Shown: positions 12,782 to 21,819 of the stretch, piece by piece
Layout: every line of letters begins with the position of its first letter
How positions within the stretch are numbered: position 1 is the first letter of the stretch
Source: Deinococcus sp. Leaf326
Lineage (GTDB): Bacteria; Deinococcota; Deinococci; Deinococcales; Deinococcaceae
Direction of reading: 5' to 3'
NCBI RefSeq assembly: GCF_001424185.1
Contig: NZ_LMOM01000087.1
Span: forward strand, 62,001 to 126,000
Length of the DNA stretch: 64,000 nt
Position numbers and translations under genes: made by a program
Notes under the pieces: model-generated
What the model was told of the DNA's origin: nothing
What the model saw: only the letters and a program-made list of their open reading frames with translations
Database searches by the model: none

Positions 12782-12847
12782 ATGCCGCATCCCTTCTTCC
12801 GTACCGCGTTGTCCGTTCGTCTCCGGATCACCGGAAGCGGTCTCTAG
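12782..12847 (+). CDS. Possible 21-residue small ORF with a strong ribosome binding site
   Basis: AGGAGGT at 12770-12776 lies 5 bases before an ATG that opens a 21-codon frame ending in TAG. A TACCCT hexamer at 12741-12746 could be its -10. The peptide begins MPHPFFRT and is basic and unrecognised. Few genes in this window have such a perfect ribosome binding site, so translation is plausible. It might be a leader for the GNAT gene 50 bases downstream, a free small protein, or the remnant of a longer gene. Confidence 0.35.
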   Translation: MPHPFFRTALSVRLRITGSGL

Positions 12848-12896
12848 AGAAGTTCCGCCGCCCTGCCGGTGACCTGCCGTCACGAGGTCACCACTC

Positions 12897-13745
12897 TTGA
12901 ATACGCTCCCGAATACAGCGGCCGACCGTTTCGTCGTCACGCCCGCCACCGCCGAGACCCTGGACGACCTGTACGTCCTGCACCCCGACCGCGAGGACGC
13001 GTCCCGGGGCGTGGAACGCCTGCGTGGCCGGATCGCGACCGGGCAGGTCCAGTTCGGTCAGGTGCTCATCCTGCGTGGCCCGCGCGGCGTCGAGGGCACC
13101 CTGCTGCTGGCCGGCAACCCCGCCGTGCCGCTCTTTCCCCGTCTGCGGCCCGGCTCCCCTGCGGCGGCCATCACGGCGCTGCTGGGGGCAGCGCGTGCCC
13201 AGGTGTCGCTGGACCGCCGACTGATTCTCGACTGCACCCTCGCCCCGCTCGGCGCCGCTCCGGCCCTGGCCGCCGGATGGCGCCACACCGAAACCCACGT
13301 GCTGTACGAGACCGACCTGCGCGCCTACGTCTCGGTGCCCGACCCTGCGGCGCGGGAGGCCAGCGTCAACGACCCCGCCGTGCGCGCCCTGTTGGCCGAT
13401 CTGGGCCGCGCCGACTGGGTGCCGGAGGAGGACGAGGAGTTCGTGGCCCTGTTCGGGCAAGGCGACCGGCCGTGCGCCCTGGGAACGGTGCGGCCGGGCC
13501 ACACGCCCGACCTGGGCATGATTGACCTGATTGGTGTGCGGCCCGGCCTGAGCGGTCAGGGGTACGGCACCCGGCTGCACGCGCATCTGCTCGGGCGGGT
13601 GGCAAAGCGCTTCGGGCGGCACGTTGGGGCCACTGGCGCGGACAATCTGGCCATGCGGCGGATCCTCGCTCGGCACGGCGCGCTCGACACGTCCGTACAG
13701 GAGGTCTACCTTCCCCTTGCTCTGCACGCTCCGGACCGCGTATAG
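12897..13745 (+). CDS. Tandem GNAT-family acetyltransferase
   Basis: This 282-residue protein looks like two GNAT folds in series. The C-terminal half (about 145-275) carries the acetyl-CoA pyrophosphate loop as [19 protein letters not shown] and the later helix [12 protein letters not shown]. The N-terminal half (about 10-140) has the secondary structure rhythm but no clear acetyl-CoA loop, so it is probably inactive or structural. The acceptor substrate is unknown. The TTG start is weakly supported by GAGGT nine bases upstream. The 3' end overlaps the promoter of rpmI. Confidence 0.7.
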   Translation: MNTLPNTAADRFVVTPATAETLDDLYVLHPDREDASRGVERLRGRIATGQVQFGQVLILRGPRGVEGTLLLAGNPAVPLFPRLRPGSPAAAITALLGAARAQVSLDRRLILDCTLAPLGAAPALAAGWRHTETHVLYETDLRAYVSVPDPAAREASVNDPAVRALLADLGRADWVPEEDEEFVALFGQGDRPCALGTVRPGHTPDLGMIDLIGVRPGLSGQGYGTRLHAHLLGRVAKRFGRHVGATGADNLAMRRILARHGALDTSVQEVYLPLALHAPDRV

Positions 13746-13746
13746 T
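13717..13746 (+). promoter_or_regulatory. Candidate rpmI-rplT promoter
   Basis: TTGCTC (13717-13722) and TATAGT (13741-13746) are separated by 18 bases and lie at the end of the GNAT gene. They would give a leader of about 115 bases ahead of rpmI. Confidence 0.5.
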
Positions 13747-13779
13747 CTTCTCTTGGTCAAGTGGGGCGGGGCGACCAAC

Positions 13780-13809
13780 GGCCGCCGCCGAAGTGAGGCG
13801 GTGGCGGCC
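13780..13809 (+). promoter_or_regulatory. Stem-loop in the rpmI-rplT leader
   Basis: A GC-rich inverted repeat (13780-13789 against 13797-13809, with a bulge) sits in the long leader. In other bacteria L20 represses its own operon by binding leader structures, so this is a candidate site, by analogy only. Confidence 0.35.
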
Positions 13810-13869
13810 CCGACCCCCGGACGGAAGCGGCCCGCAGGGGTCAGCGACCGGACCAGCAAGGAGGGCGAC

Positions 13870-14426
<557 letters not shown>

Positions 14427-14445
14427 GCCCAGCCCGGCACCCTGA

Positions 14446-14489
14446 GCGCGCCGCCTTCCCGAATCTGGGGAGGCGGCGCGCCCTTCTTT
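14446..14489 (+). terminator. Intrinsic-type terminator after rplT
   Basis: A 14-pair GC-rich stem with one bulge (14446-14460 against 14467-14482) is followed by CTTCTTTG, a weak T-rich tail. Confidence 0.75.
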
Positions 14490-14537
14490 GTGCCTGCAGA
14501 ACAGCCCTCTGCCCCGCGCGGGCGTACCATGCGGGGC

Positions 14538-15044
14538 GTGAACGTGGCAAGGATGATTCTCTCGGCGGTGGCGGGCCTGGCAGCGGCCCTGCTGTCTTTT
14601 TCGGTCATTTACGTGCGCGGGGACCTCGCCGGGGTCATGGGCGTGCTGCGGGCCCGCTCGGCGGCGCGGCGACTCGCCGAGTCGGGCGCGGGGGCCGCGC
14701 AGGTCGAGGCGGCGCGGGCGCAGGTGCTTGCCCTGGCAGAACGGTTCGTGGCGCCCGACCTGGCGACCCGCCTCGTGCCGCTCGAACTGCTCATCGGGGT
14801 GGCTGTGGCCGCCCTGATGTGGTGGTTTTTCGGTGGGCGCAGCGCCCAGGTAGGGGGCGAACGCCGCCCCGACATCCACGAGCGCATGGTGTTGCGGCTG
14901 GCCCACCGTATGGGCGGCCAGTTCACGTTGAACGACCTCAGCGAGCGCAGCCCCCTGAGCGCTCCGCAGGCCCAGGCCACCACCGAGCGGATGCTGGGAC
15001 GCGGTTTGCTCCGGCGTGAGGGCGAGGCCTTCCGGCTCTCGTGA
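14538..15044 (+). CDS. Membrane protein with C-terminal winged-helix-like segment, function unknown
   Basis: This 168-residue protein has an N-terminal membrane helix (about 6-27) and a second one near 83-100. A cytoplasmic tail (110-168) reads like a small helix-turn-helix: FTLNDLSERSPLSAPQAQ followed by ERMLGRGLLRREGEAFRLS. The GTG at 14538 is preferred because TACCAT (14525-14530) lies 7 bases upstream, whereas the nearest upstream ATG overlaps that hexamer. Its stop overlaps the next start (GTGA), so the two are coupled. It may be a membrane-bound regulator, but that is inference. Confidence 0.65.
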   Translation: MNVARMILSAVAGLAAALLSFSVIYVRGDLAGVMGVLRARSAARRLAESGAGAAQVEAARAQVLALAERFVAPDLATRLVPLELLIGVAVAALMWWFFGGRSAQVGGERRPDIHERMVLRLAHRMGGQFTLNDLSERSPLSAPQAQATTERMLGRGLLRREGEAFRLS

Positions 15045-15439
15045 GCGCCTTCACGCCGGGGCAGCTCGCCGCCCTGCTCGACGAGGCCGCGCATGCCCCC
15101 GCGCAGAGCGTGCGCGCGGCCCTGAGCGGCGTGGAGGGCCAGCCCCATCCCCGTATCGGCGCGCTGACCTCGGCCCTCGCCGTGACCAAACGTGACGTCT
15201 GGGCCGTGATCGCGGCGGTGACCGGCACGCCGTCTCCCCCCGACGAGTTCGGCCTGGCCCGCCTGATGGCCTGGGAGGTGGAGGCCACGCGCGCCCTGAG
15301 CGACGGGGCCCTGGCCCAGAGCCTGACCTACGCCGGGCAAGACATGAGTGTGGCCGAGCTGCTGCGCCTGAACGCCCGCCAGACGGTGTGGCACGCGGGC
15401 CAGATCGCGGCGCTGGCCGACCGGCCCCGCAGCGCGTAG
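15041..15439 (+). CDS. Short DinB-like helical protein
   Basis: This 132-residue all-helical protein ends with LLRLNARQTVWHAGQIAAL, a pattern seen in the last helix of DinB/YfiT-type four-helix bundles, a family greatly expanded in Deinococcus. The other metal-binding His residues of active members are not obvious, so it may be a divergent or non-metal version. It begins in a GTGA overlap with the membrane protein upstream and is followed 4 bases later by another small gene, so it is in an operon of small proteins. Confidence 0.55.
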   Translation: MSAFTPGQLAALLDEAAHAPAQSVRAALSGVEGQPHPRIGALTSALAVTKRDVWAVIAAVTGTPSPPDEFGLARLMAWEVEATRALSDGALAQSLTYAGQDMSVAELLRLNARQTVWHAGQIAALADRPRSA

Positions 15440-15443
15440 GCCC

Positions 15444-15758
15444 GTGCCCCAGGACCGTCCCTTCCTGACCGAGCCCGGCGAGGCGGGCCAGACGCCGGGC
15501 GGCGCGGTGCCGGACGCTCTGTTCGACCTCGCGGTCAACCGTGCCGCGGCGGCGCTGCGGGGGCTGCGGCCGGGCGACCCCGGCGCGGCGCTCGCTGCGT
15601 GGCACGCCCGCACCCGCTTTGCCCGGCGCGTACCGCTGGAGGCGGTCCGGGCGGCGCTGCTGACCCGGCCCCAGGGCGGCGACGGGCAGGGCGGCGAGTG
15701 GCACTGGTCGGGCGGCCCCGCGGGGAGCTGGCAGCCGGGCCGCGCGCCCTTTCCCTAG
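15444..15758 (+). CDS. Small unknown protein
   Basis: This 104-residue protein starts with GTG 4 bases after the DinB-like gene's stop. It has one predicted helix rich in Ala, Arg and Leu (about 24-60) and a Gly/Trp-rich C-terminus. I recognise no family. Its TAG overlaps the stop of the convergent pcp gene. The composition is normal for this genome. Confidence 0.55.
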   Translation: MPQDRPFLTEPGEAGQTPGGAVPDALFDLAVNRAAAALRGLRPGDPGAALAAWHARTRFARRVPLEAVRAALLTRPQGGDGQGGEWHWSGGPAGSWQPGRAPFP

Positions 15759-16396
15759 GCCAGGGTCCGCGTGACCGTCTCGGCGGCGAGGCGGACCGCC
15801 CGCGTGATTTCGTCCTGAGGCAGATAAGGCATGGGTGGGCGCCCCTGCGGCGCGGCCAGGGCGACCGCCGCGTTCGCCGGTACATGCAGGAAGCCGCACG
15901 GTACCCCGGCCCGGCCCGTCTCCTGGAGGTGGTGCAGGGCTCGGTACATCACGAAGTTGCACACGTACAGCCCGGCCGTATTGCTGATGTGGCCGGGCAC
16001 CCCCGCCGAATGCCAAGCTGCCAGGATCGCCCGCAGGGGCAGGGTGCTCAGTACGGCCGCCGGAGCCTGGGCATGTGCGTGGGCCGGCGCGTCCTGGTAG
16101 GTGCGCCCGGCGTTGTCGGGAATGTCGAAATCCATGACGTTCACGGCGACCCGCTCCAGCGTCACCTGGGGCCGCCCCGCCGCGAGACCGGTGAGCAGTG
16201 CGGCGTCCGGGCGCAGACGGTCGAGCAGCGGCAGCAGCAACCCTGCCGCCGCGTGCGGCTCGACCGGCAGCAGCGCCGCGTGGACCCGCCAGTCGCCGGG
16301 CAGCTCCAGCCCGTCGAGCGCCTGGGCCGCGCGGGCACTGGGATTGTCGGGGTGCGTATGAAACGGCTCGAAGCCGGTGAGCAGCAGCGTGGGCAT
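15755..16396 (-). CDS. pcp: Pyrrolidone-carboxylate peptidase (pyroglutamyl peptidase I)
   Basis: This 213-residue cysteine peptidase removes N-terminal pyroglutamate from peptides (family C15). The catalytic triad can be placed at Glu81 (in VTLERVAVN), Cys146 (SNTAGLYVCN) and His171 (GFLHVPA), at the spacing usual for the family. The N-terminal LLLTGFEPF motif is also characteristic. The ATG at 16396 is chosen because the motif follows directly and a minus-strand TATCCT lies 8 bases upstream. It is convergent with the preceding small genes and overlaps the last of them by 4 bases. Confidence 0.92.
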   Translation of the reverse strand: MPTLLLTGFEPFHTHPDNPSARAAQALDGLELPGDWRVHAALLPVEPHAAAGLLLPLLDRLRPDAALLTGLAAGRPQVTLERVAVNVMDFDIPDNAGRTYQDAPAHAHAQAPAAVLSTLPLRAILAAWHSAGVPGHISNTAGLYVCNFVMYRALHHLQETGRAGVPCGFLHVPANAAVALAAPQGRPPMPYLPQDEITRAVRLAAETVTRTLA

Positions 16397-16458
16397 GTGC
16401 GGGCAGGATACGCGGACGCTCAAGGTGCGGGGCGCGCCGGTACGTCACACTGGGCGGC

Positions 16459-16785
16459 ATGACCGCCGAAGCCCGGACCCCCGTGAACGTTCTCGCCATC
16501 CTGACGCCCCAGGCCATGCACGTGGCGGACGTCGAGGCCCTGCTCGGCCGCATGGCCGTGGCCAGCCGCCAGGAAGCCGGTTGCCGGCGCTACGACATCT
16601 TGCGCGAGGAGCACGAGGACGGCCCCCGCTTCCACATTCAGGAGCGCTACGACGATGCGGCGGCCGTCACGGCCCACGGCGCGACCGACCACTACGCCGC
16701 CTTCCGCGCCCAGGTCGGTCCCTGGCTGGTGGCCCCGCCCGAGGTCGTGCGCCTCTCGGACGTGAACGTGGACGCGCAGGACTGA
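16459..16785 (+). CDS. Antibiotic biosynthesis monooxygenase (ABM)-family protein
   Basis: This 108-residue protein is a single ABM ferredoxin-like domain of the YgiN kind: an N-terminal strand, the SRQEAGCRRYDILREEHED segment, FHIQERYDD, then HYAAFRAQV near the end. Members act on quinols or heme or are simply dimeric small-molecule binding proteins; no specific substrate can be read. It stands alone between pcp (divergent) and mutM. Confidence 0.8.
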   Translation: MTAEARTPVNVLAILTPQAMHVADVEALLGRMAVASRQEAGCRRYDILREEHEDGPRFHIQERYDDAAAVTAHGATDHYAAFRAQVGPWLVAPPEVVRLSDVNVDAQD

Positions 16786-16847
16786 GCCTTCCTCTGCGGC
16801 GGGGCTTCCAGACGGGGGCCCGGCCTGCGGCCTATGCTGGCCCTCAT

Positions 16848-17672
16848 ATGCCGGAACTGCCGGAAGTCGAGACCACCCGCCGCAAGATCGAGCCGCTGCT
16901 GCGGGGTCAGATCATCACCGCCGTCACGCACGAACCGTCGCGCCGCTACCAGGACACCCAGGCGGCGGTGGGCAAGCGCGTGAAGGCGCTGACCCGCCGG
17001 GGCAAGTACCTGATGCTCCAGCTCGCCGCCGCCGACGCGGCCGACGACGGCCCCCATGACCTCGAACTCATCGTGCACCTGGGCATGACGGGTGGTTTCC
17101 GGCTCGAACCGGGCAAGCACACCCGCGTGACGCTGGAGACCGGGGCGGGCACGCTGCATTTCGACGATCCCCGGCGCTTCGGCAAGATGGTGGTCGTGCG
17201 GCCGGGCGAGTACGCGGGGATGCCGACCCTGGCGGGCATGGGCCCCGAGCCGCTCTCCGGGGATTTCCGCGAAGAGGACTTCGTGGCGCGCGCAGCCACG
17301 GCGGGGGCCGTCAAGCCCTGGCTGCTGTCGCAGAAGCCAGTGAGCGGTGTGGGCAACATCTACGCCGACGAGGCGCTGTGGCACGCCCGCATCCACCCGG
17401 CCCAGACCGCGCTGAATGCGGACGAGGCCTCGCGGCTGTACCGGGCGGTACGCGAGGTGATGGCCCAGGCGGTCGAGGCGGGCGGCAGTTCGCTGGGCAA
17501 CGGCGAGGGCAACTACCGCCAGCACGACGGCGAAAAGGGCGGTTTTCAGGGCCGGCATCAGGCGTATGGCCGGGCCGGCCAGCCCTGCGCCCGCTGCGGC
17601 ACCCCCATTGCCAAGGTGGTGCTCGGGCAGCGCGGCACGCATTTTTGCCCGCAGTGTCAGGTGGTGCGCTAG
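16848..17672 (+). CDS. mutM: Formamidopyrimidine-DNA glycosylase
   Basis: This 274-residue base-excision repair enzyme removes 8-oxoguanine and formamidopyrimidines and nicks the abasic site. It begins with the catalytic Pro2-Glu3 (MPELPEVETTRR), has the Lys53 loop (RRGKYLML), the H2TH segment with GVGNIYADEALW, and a C-terminal zinc finger with Cys247/Cys250 and Cys267/Cys270. The ATG must be the start because Pro2 is the nucleophile; TATGCT at 16833-16838 lies 9 bases upstream. It is relevant to the oxidative-damage tolerance expected of Deinococcus. Confidence 0.96.
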   Translation: MPELPEVETTRRKIEPLLRGQIITAVTHEPSRRYQDTQAAVGKRVKALTRRGKYLMLQLAAADAADDGPHDLELIVHLGMTGGFRLEPGKHTRVTLETGAGTLHFDDPRRFGKMVVVRPGEYAGMPTLAGMGPEPLSGDFREEDFVARAATAGAVKPWLLSQKPVSGVGNIYADEALWHARIHPAQTALNADEASRLYRAVREVMAQAVEAGGSSLGNGEGNYRQHDGEKGGFQGRHQAYGRAGQPCARCGTPIAKVVLGQRGTHFCPQCQVVR

Positions 17673-17730
17673 GCGGGTCAAGAGCCGGATGGCGGAGGCG
17701 GGCGCGCCGGCGAACTTGTCAGGATGAGGC

Positions 17731-18195
17731 GTGAACGTTCGCCTCTACCACCCCGACGACGAAGCCGCCTGTCTGGCCCTCTTCGGCAGCAACACGCCCC
17801 GGTTCTTCGCGGAGGCTGAGCGCCCGGACTACGCCGCCTTTCTGGCGGACTTGGTGGGCCCGTCTCCGGCTGACCCGTACCTCGTGATGGAGGAGAAGGG
17901 GCAGGTCGTGGCCTGCGGAGGCGTGTACGTGCGGCCCGGCGGGCAGGAGGCGGGGCTGACCTGGGGCATGGTCGAGCGGTCGCGCCACCGCCGGGGCTAC
18001 GGCCGCGCGCTGTGGGAGGCGCGCCTGGCCTGGCTGCGCCGACACGCCCCGGAGGTCCGGACGGTCGTGCTGGACACCACGCAGCACAGCGCGCCGTTCT
18101 TCGCGCGGCTGGGCTTCGGGACGGTCCGTATCCAGCCCGACTTCTACGGGCCGGGTCTGGACCGTCACGACATGCGGCTGAGCCTGCCGGCCTGA
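17731..18195 (+). CDS. GNAT-family N-acetyltransferase
   Basis: This 154-residue protein has the standard GNAT order: strand 1 ([16 protein letters not shown]), a middle [10 protein letters not shown] strand pair, the acetyl-CoA loop around [18 protein letters not shown], and a C-terminal [16 protein letters not shown] motif. The acceptor is unknown. The GTG start is the first in frame after the mutM stop (about 60 bases). It precedes pdxH by 28 bases, but pdxH has its own promoter hexamer, so cotranscription is optional. Confidence 0.82.
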   Translation: MNVRLYHPDDEAACLALFGSNTPRFFAEAERPDYAAFLADLVGPSPADPYLVMEEKGQVVACGGVYVRPGGQEAGLTWGMVERSRHRRGYGRALWEARLAWLRRHAPEVRTVVLDTTQHSAPFFARLGFGTVRIQPDFYGPGLDRHDMRLSLPA

Positions 18196-18223
18196 CCCGG
18201 CCCGCCGGGTGTACCCTCGCCCC

Positions 18224-18874
18224 ATGACCGACCTCACGTCCCTGCGGCTGTCCTACGACCGCGCCGAGCTGCGCCGCGCCGACCTGAACGCCGATCCCCT
18301 CGCGCAGTTTCAGGGCTGGTTGCAGGAGGCCATCGGCGCGGGGTTGCCCGAACCCTATGCCCTGTCGCTGGCGACCGCCGACGCCTCGGGCCGCCCCAGC
18401 GTGCGTACGGTGCTGCTGCGCGGGGCCGGCGAGGACGGCCTGACCTTCTACAGCAACTTCGGCTCGCACAAGGGCCGCGACCTCGCCGCCAACCCGCAGG
18501 CCGAGGCACTGTTCTTCTGGCCCCAGCACGAGCGGCAGGTGCGCGCCTGGGGCCGCGTGACGCGTGTGCCGGACGCCGAGGCCACCGCGTATTTCCACAA
18601 GCGCCCGCGCGAGAGCCAGCTCGCCGCGCACGCCAGCGACCCGCAGAGCGCGCCTATTGGGGACCGTGCCGAACTGGAGGCCAAATTCGCTGCCCTGCAC
18701 GCCCGCTTTCCCGATGGCACCGAGGTGACCCGGCCCGAATTCTGGGGTGGGTACCGCCTCGCGGTGCAGGAATGGGAGTTCTGGCAGGGCCGGCACAACC
18801 GCATGCACGACCGCTTCCGCTACGCGCGGGCCGGGGAAGGGGAGAGCTGGACGGTTCAGCGCCTGATGCCCTAG
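18224..18874 (+). CDS. pdxH: Pyridoxamine 5'-phosphate oxidase
   Basis: This 216-residue FMN enzyme oxidises pyridoxine or pyridoxamine phosphate to PLP. Family segments are all present: [53 protein letters not shown], the [10 protein letters not shown] loop, and the C-terminal [18 protein letters not shown] with RLHDR-like NRMHDRFRY. Its length is typical. The ATG is supported by TACCCT at 18212-18217, 6 bases upstream, suggesting a leaderless transcript. Confidence 0.95.
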   Translation: MTDLTSLRLSYDRAELRRADLNADPLAQFQGWLQEAIGAGLPEPYALSLATADASGRPSVRTVLLRGAGEDGLTFYSNFGSHKGRDLAANPQAEALFFWPQHERQVRAWGRVTRVPDAEATAYFHKRPRESQLAAHASDPQSAPIGDRAELEAKFAALHARFPDGTEVTRPEFWGGYRLAVQEWEFWQGRHNRMHDRFRYARAGEGESWTVQRLMP

Positions 18875-18908
18875 GCAACTCCGGGCGCCCCCGCCGCGTA
18901 TTCCTGGA

Positions 18909-18927
18909 CATAAGGGGGCATCTTATG
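18909..18927 (+). repeat. Inverted repeat overlapping the nfeD start
   Basis: CATAAG (18909-18914) and CTTATG (18922-18927) are perfect inverted arms around a 7-base centre. The right arm contains the ATG and the G-rich loop contains the probable ribosome binding site, so as RNA it could mask initiation; as DNA it could be an operator. Confidence 0.4.
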
Positions 18928-19461
18928 CTGGATCTCTATCTCATCTGCCTGATCGTAGGCGGCGGGCTGCTGGCCCTGTCGCTGCTGGGGGGGCACGACG
19001 GCGACCTGGGCGGGCACTCGCCCGAAGCCGAGCACGGGGGCGGCCACCTCGCGCCGTGGTTCTCGCTGCGGGCCCTGGTCAGTTTCACGGCGTTTTTCGG
19101 GCTGGCGGGCGTGGTCGGCGGCCTGCTGGGGCTGGGCGGTACGGCGCGGCTGGTCATGGCCCTGGTCACGGGGCTGGCGGTGGGGGGCTTCACGGCCTTC
19201 GCCTTCGGTGTGGTGCGCGCGCGGGGCGAGGTGGGTGCGCGGGCCGGGCGGCTTTCCGGGCGTACCGGGCAGGTCCTGGTGCCTCCGGCGGCCGGGCAGC
19301 TCGGCCAGCCGGAGCGCCTGGGCAAGGTGGCCCTGACGGTCGGTGGGCAGCTGGAGCAGCGTCCTGCGCGCAGCGCCGACGTACTGCGCTCCGGCGACCC
19401 GGTTTTAGTGATTGCCGAGGAGCGCGGCGTGCTGGAGGTCAAATTCTGGGACGGCGCCTGA
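18925..19461 (+). CDS. NfeD-like membrane protein
   Basis: This 178-residue protein has an N-terminal helix, a His/Gly-rich loop (about 24-42), two or three further membrane helices (about 48-100) and a C-terminal OB-fold-like soluble domain (about 108-178) with GRTGQVLVP and VLRSGDPVLVIAEERGVLEV, as in NfeD partners of flotillins. The flotillin gene lies 154 bases downstream, although a hairpin between them suggests separate transcripts. It would act in the membrane as an anchor for flotillin assemblies. Confidence 0.8.
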   Translation: MLDLYLICLIVGGGLLALSLLGGHDGDLGGHSPEAEHGGGHLAPWFSLRALVSFTAFFGLAGVVGGLLGLGGTARLVMALVTGLAVGGFTAFAFGVVRARGEVGARAGRLSGRTGQVLVPPAAGQLGQPERLGKVALTVGGQLEQRPARSADVLRSGDPVLVIAEERGVLEVKFWDGA

Positions 19462-19494
19462 ACGCGCCGCATCCTTCCGGCTCCAAACCTCTGT

Positions 19495-19522
19495 GGCCCT
19501 CTTCCCTCCGCGGAAGGGGGCC
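19495..19522 (+). terminator. Hairpin between nfeD and flotillin
   Basis: An 11-base stem with one T-G wobble (19495-19505 against 19512-19522) and a 6-base loop. It lacks a long T-run. Confidence 0.5.
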
Positions 19523-19615
19523 TTGCGCATCCAGGCCAGTCGCTCGTGACCGCCCCGGATGCGGAGCGGGAACCTCTGCCCCCTTCACCGCGTACTCATC
19601 TGTGGAGGAAAGATC

Positions 19616-21211
19616 ATGTTGACCCCCACCCTCGTCACTGCTGGACTGATTCTGCTCGGGATCGTTCTGGTGCTCGTCCTCATCCAGAACTTTCTCATCG
19701 TGGTGCCGCCGAACAAGGTGCTCGTCGTTTCGGGGCGCAGCCGCAAGACCGAAGAAGGCGACACCGTCGGCTACCGGGTCATCCGGGGCGGGCGGGCCTT
19801 CCGCATTCCCATCCTGGAAAAGGTGTCGTGGATGGACCTCACGACCATTCCGCTGGACCTTACGGTCGAGAACGCCTTCTCGCGCGGGGGTATTCCCCTG
19901 CGTATCCACGCGGTCGCCAACGTCAAGATCAACGCCGAAGACCCGCAACTCGGCAACGCCATCGAGCGGTTTCTGGACGTGCCGCGTGAGGCCGTGACCA
20001 ACATCGTGCGCGACACGCTGGAAGGCAACCTGCGCGGCGTGATCGCCACCCTGACGCCCGAGGAGATCAACCAGGACCGGTTGCGCTTCGCCGAGTCGCT
20101 CATCGACGAGGCTGAGCACGACATGCACAACCTCGGGATCAAGCTCGACACGCTCAAGATCCAGAACGTGTCGGACGTGGCGGGCTACCTCGAATCGCTG
20201 GGCCGCCGCCAGACTGCCGAGGTGCTCAAGGAGGCCCGCATTGCCGAGGCCGAGCGTAACGCCGAGGCCACGCAGTCCGAGGCCCAGGCGCTGCAGCGCA
20301 GCCAGGTCGCACAGGCCATCGCGCAGCAGGCCATCCTGGAAGAGCAGAACAAACTCGAAGTCCGCAAGACCGAACTGAGCGCCGTGCAGCTCTCGCGCCA
20401 GAACGAGGCAGCCGTCGAGTCCGAACTCGCCAAGGTGCGCGCCACGCAGAGCTTCGAGCAGGAGCAGGCGGCCCTGGAAGCCACCCTGAGACAGCGCCGG
20501 GCCGAGGCGCAGCGCCAGGCCCGCATCATTGAGGCGCAGCAGAACGCCGAGGCGGCCGAGGTCGAGGCGCAGGCCAGGCAGCGCGCCACCATCGCCCAGA
20601 CCACGGCCCAGCAGGCGATTCTGGAGCGCGAAAACGAGTTGCGTATCCGCCGCGCCGAGCTGGAGGCGGTCGCCGCCGCCCGCGAGAACGAGGCCAAGGT
20701 GAACGCCGAGCGCGCCCGCGTGGTCGCCGAACAGGAGCTCGAGCAGGAGCGCGTAGTCCTGAACCAGAAGCGCCTGGAAGCCGACGTGGTGGCCCCGGCC
20801 CGCGCCCGCCGCGAAGCCGAACTGCTCGCGGCGCAGGCCGCCGCCGCGCCGATCGTCGAAGAGGGCCGCGCCAAGGCCCAGGCCGTCGCGCTGATGGTCG
20901 AGGCCTTCCGTCAGGCCGGCCCCGAGGGCGAACGCGCCTACGTCCTGAACATGCTGCCGGGCATCGTCGAACAGTTCGCCGCGTCGGTACAGGGCATGCA
21001 GATCGACAAGCTCACGGTCATCGACTCGGGCGACGGCCGCGCCACCCGCAGCGCGGTTCAAACGCTGCCCACCAACATCATCGGGATGGTCGAGCAGGTC
21101 GAGACCGCGACCGGTGTCAACCTCCTGAGTCTCCTGCGCGGCGCGGGCACCGTTCCGGCCACCGCCAACGGGGCCGGCCCCCACGCGCCCGAAGCCAAGC
21201 CGAGCGCCTGA
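19616..21211 (+). CDS. Flotillin-like SPFH-domain protein
   Basis: This 531-residue protein has one N-terminal membrane helix (about 6-26), an SPFH/band-7 domain (about 30-195, with RVIRGGRAFRIPILEKV) and a long Ala/Glu/Gln-rich coiled coil (about 195-450) typical of flotillins (FloT/YuaG), which scaffold membrane microdomains. The coiled coil contains an internal repeat about 95 residues long: AQQAILEEQNKLEVRKTEL recurs as AQQAILERENELRIRRAEL. TGTGGAGGAAAG precedes the ATG, so this is a leadered message with a strong ribosome binding site. The nfeD gene upstream is its expected partner. Confidence 0.92.
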   Translation: MLTPTLVTAGLILLGIVLVLVLIQNFLIVVPPNKVLVVSGRSRKTEEGDTVGYRVIRGGRAFRIPILEKVSWMDLTTIPLDLTVENAFSRGGIPLRIHAVANVKINAEDPQLGNAIERFLDVPREAVTNIVRDTLEGNLRGVIATLTPEEINQDRLRFAESLIDEAEHDMHNLGIKLDTLKIQNVSDVAGYLESLGRRQTAEVLKEARIAEAERNAEATQSEAQALQRSQVAQAIAQQAILEEQNKLEVRKTELSAVQLSRQNEAAVESELAKVRATQSFEQEQAALEATLRQRRAEAQRQARIIEAQQNAEAAEVEAQARQRATIAQTTAQQAILERENELRIRRAELEAVAAARENEAKVNAERARVVAEQELEQERVVLNQKRLEADVVAPARARREAELLAAQAAAAPIVEEGRAKAQAVALMVEAFRQAGPEGERAYVLNMLPGIVEQFAASVQGMQIDKLTVIDSGDGRATRSAVQTLPTNIIGMVEQVETATGVNLLSLLRGAGTVPATANGAGPHAPEAKPSA

Positions 21212-21221
21212 GCCAGCCCGG

Positions 21222-21264
21222 AGGACGCCCCCGACCCGCAGCCGGGCAGGGAGCGTCCTTTCAC
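21222..21264 (+). terminator. Candidate terminator after flotillin
   Basis: AGGACGC (21222-21228) pairs with GCGTCCT (21253-21259) and is followed by a T-rich tail (TTCACTTTG). The loop is long, so confidence is moderate. Confidence 0.5.
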
Positions 21265-21335
21265 TTTGTTTCATAAAGCACCTGCGGCAGTACAGCGGGA
21301 CGTTTGTTGCCGCAGGGGGGAGGATGATGCCTCTC

Positions 21336-21752
21336 ATGAGTAACCTCTACACCGCAGAAGCCGTGGCGACCGGAGGCCGCGCCGGCAAGACCCGCAGCAC
21401 CGATGGCCGTCTGGACCTCGACCTGAGCGTGCCCGCCGCCATCGGAGGCGACGACGGCCCCGGCACCAACCCCGAGCAGCTGTTCGCCATGGGCTACGCG
21501 GCCTGCTTTCAGGGCGCCCTGAGCGTGGTGGCCCGCCGCCAGAAGGTCGAGATCCCCGAGGGCAGCACCGTCACTGCCCGTGTGGGCCTGGAGCGCGCCG
21601 GGCTGGCCTTCGCGCTCAACGTCGAACTCGTGGGCACCTTCCCCGGTTTGGAGCGCGAGCAGGCGCAGGCCCTGATGGACGCCACCTACGACGTATGCCC
21701 CTATAGCGTCGCCACCAAGGGCAATGTCGAGACGACCCTGACCGTCGCGTAA
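21336..21752 (+). CDS. ohr: Organic hydroperoxide resistance protein (Ohr/OsmC family)
   Basis: This 138-residue peroxidase reduces organic hydroperoxides with a lipoyl or thiol partner. The two reactive cysteines are in GYAACFQGAL and DVCPYS, and the N-terminal YTAEAVATGGRAG is typical of Ohr. The ATG at 21336 matches the family start; an upstream ATG pair at 21324 would add four residues. GGGGGAGG just upstream serves as ribosome binding site. No OhrR regulator is adjacent. Confidence 0.93.
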   Translation: MSNLYTAEAVATGGRAGKTRSTDGRLDLDLSVPAAIGGDDGPGTNPEQLFAMGYAACFQGALSVVARRQKVEIPEGSTVTARVGLERAGLAFALNVELVGTFPGLEREQAQALMDATYDVCPYSVATKGNVETTLTVA

Positions 21753-21819
21753 GTCTGCGGTACAGGAAAGCGGGGGAGCCTAGCGCGCCCCTGCTGTTTT
21801 GCCGTTCACTCCTGGGGCC

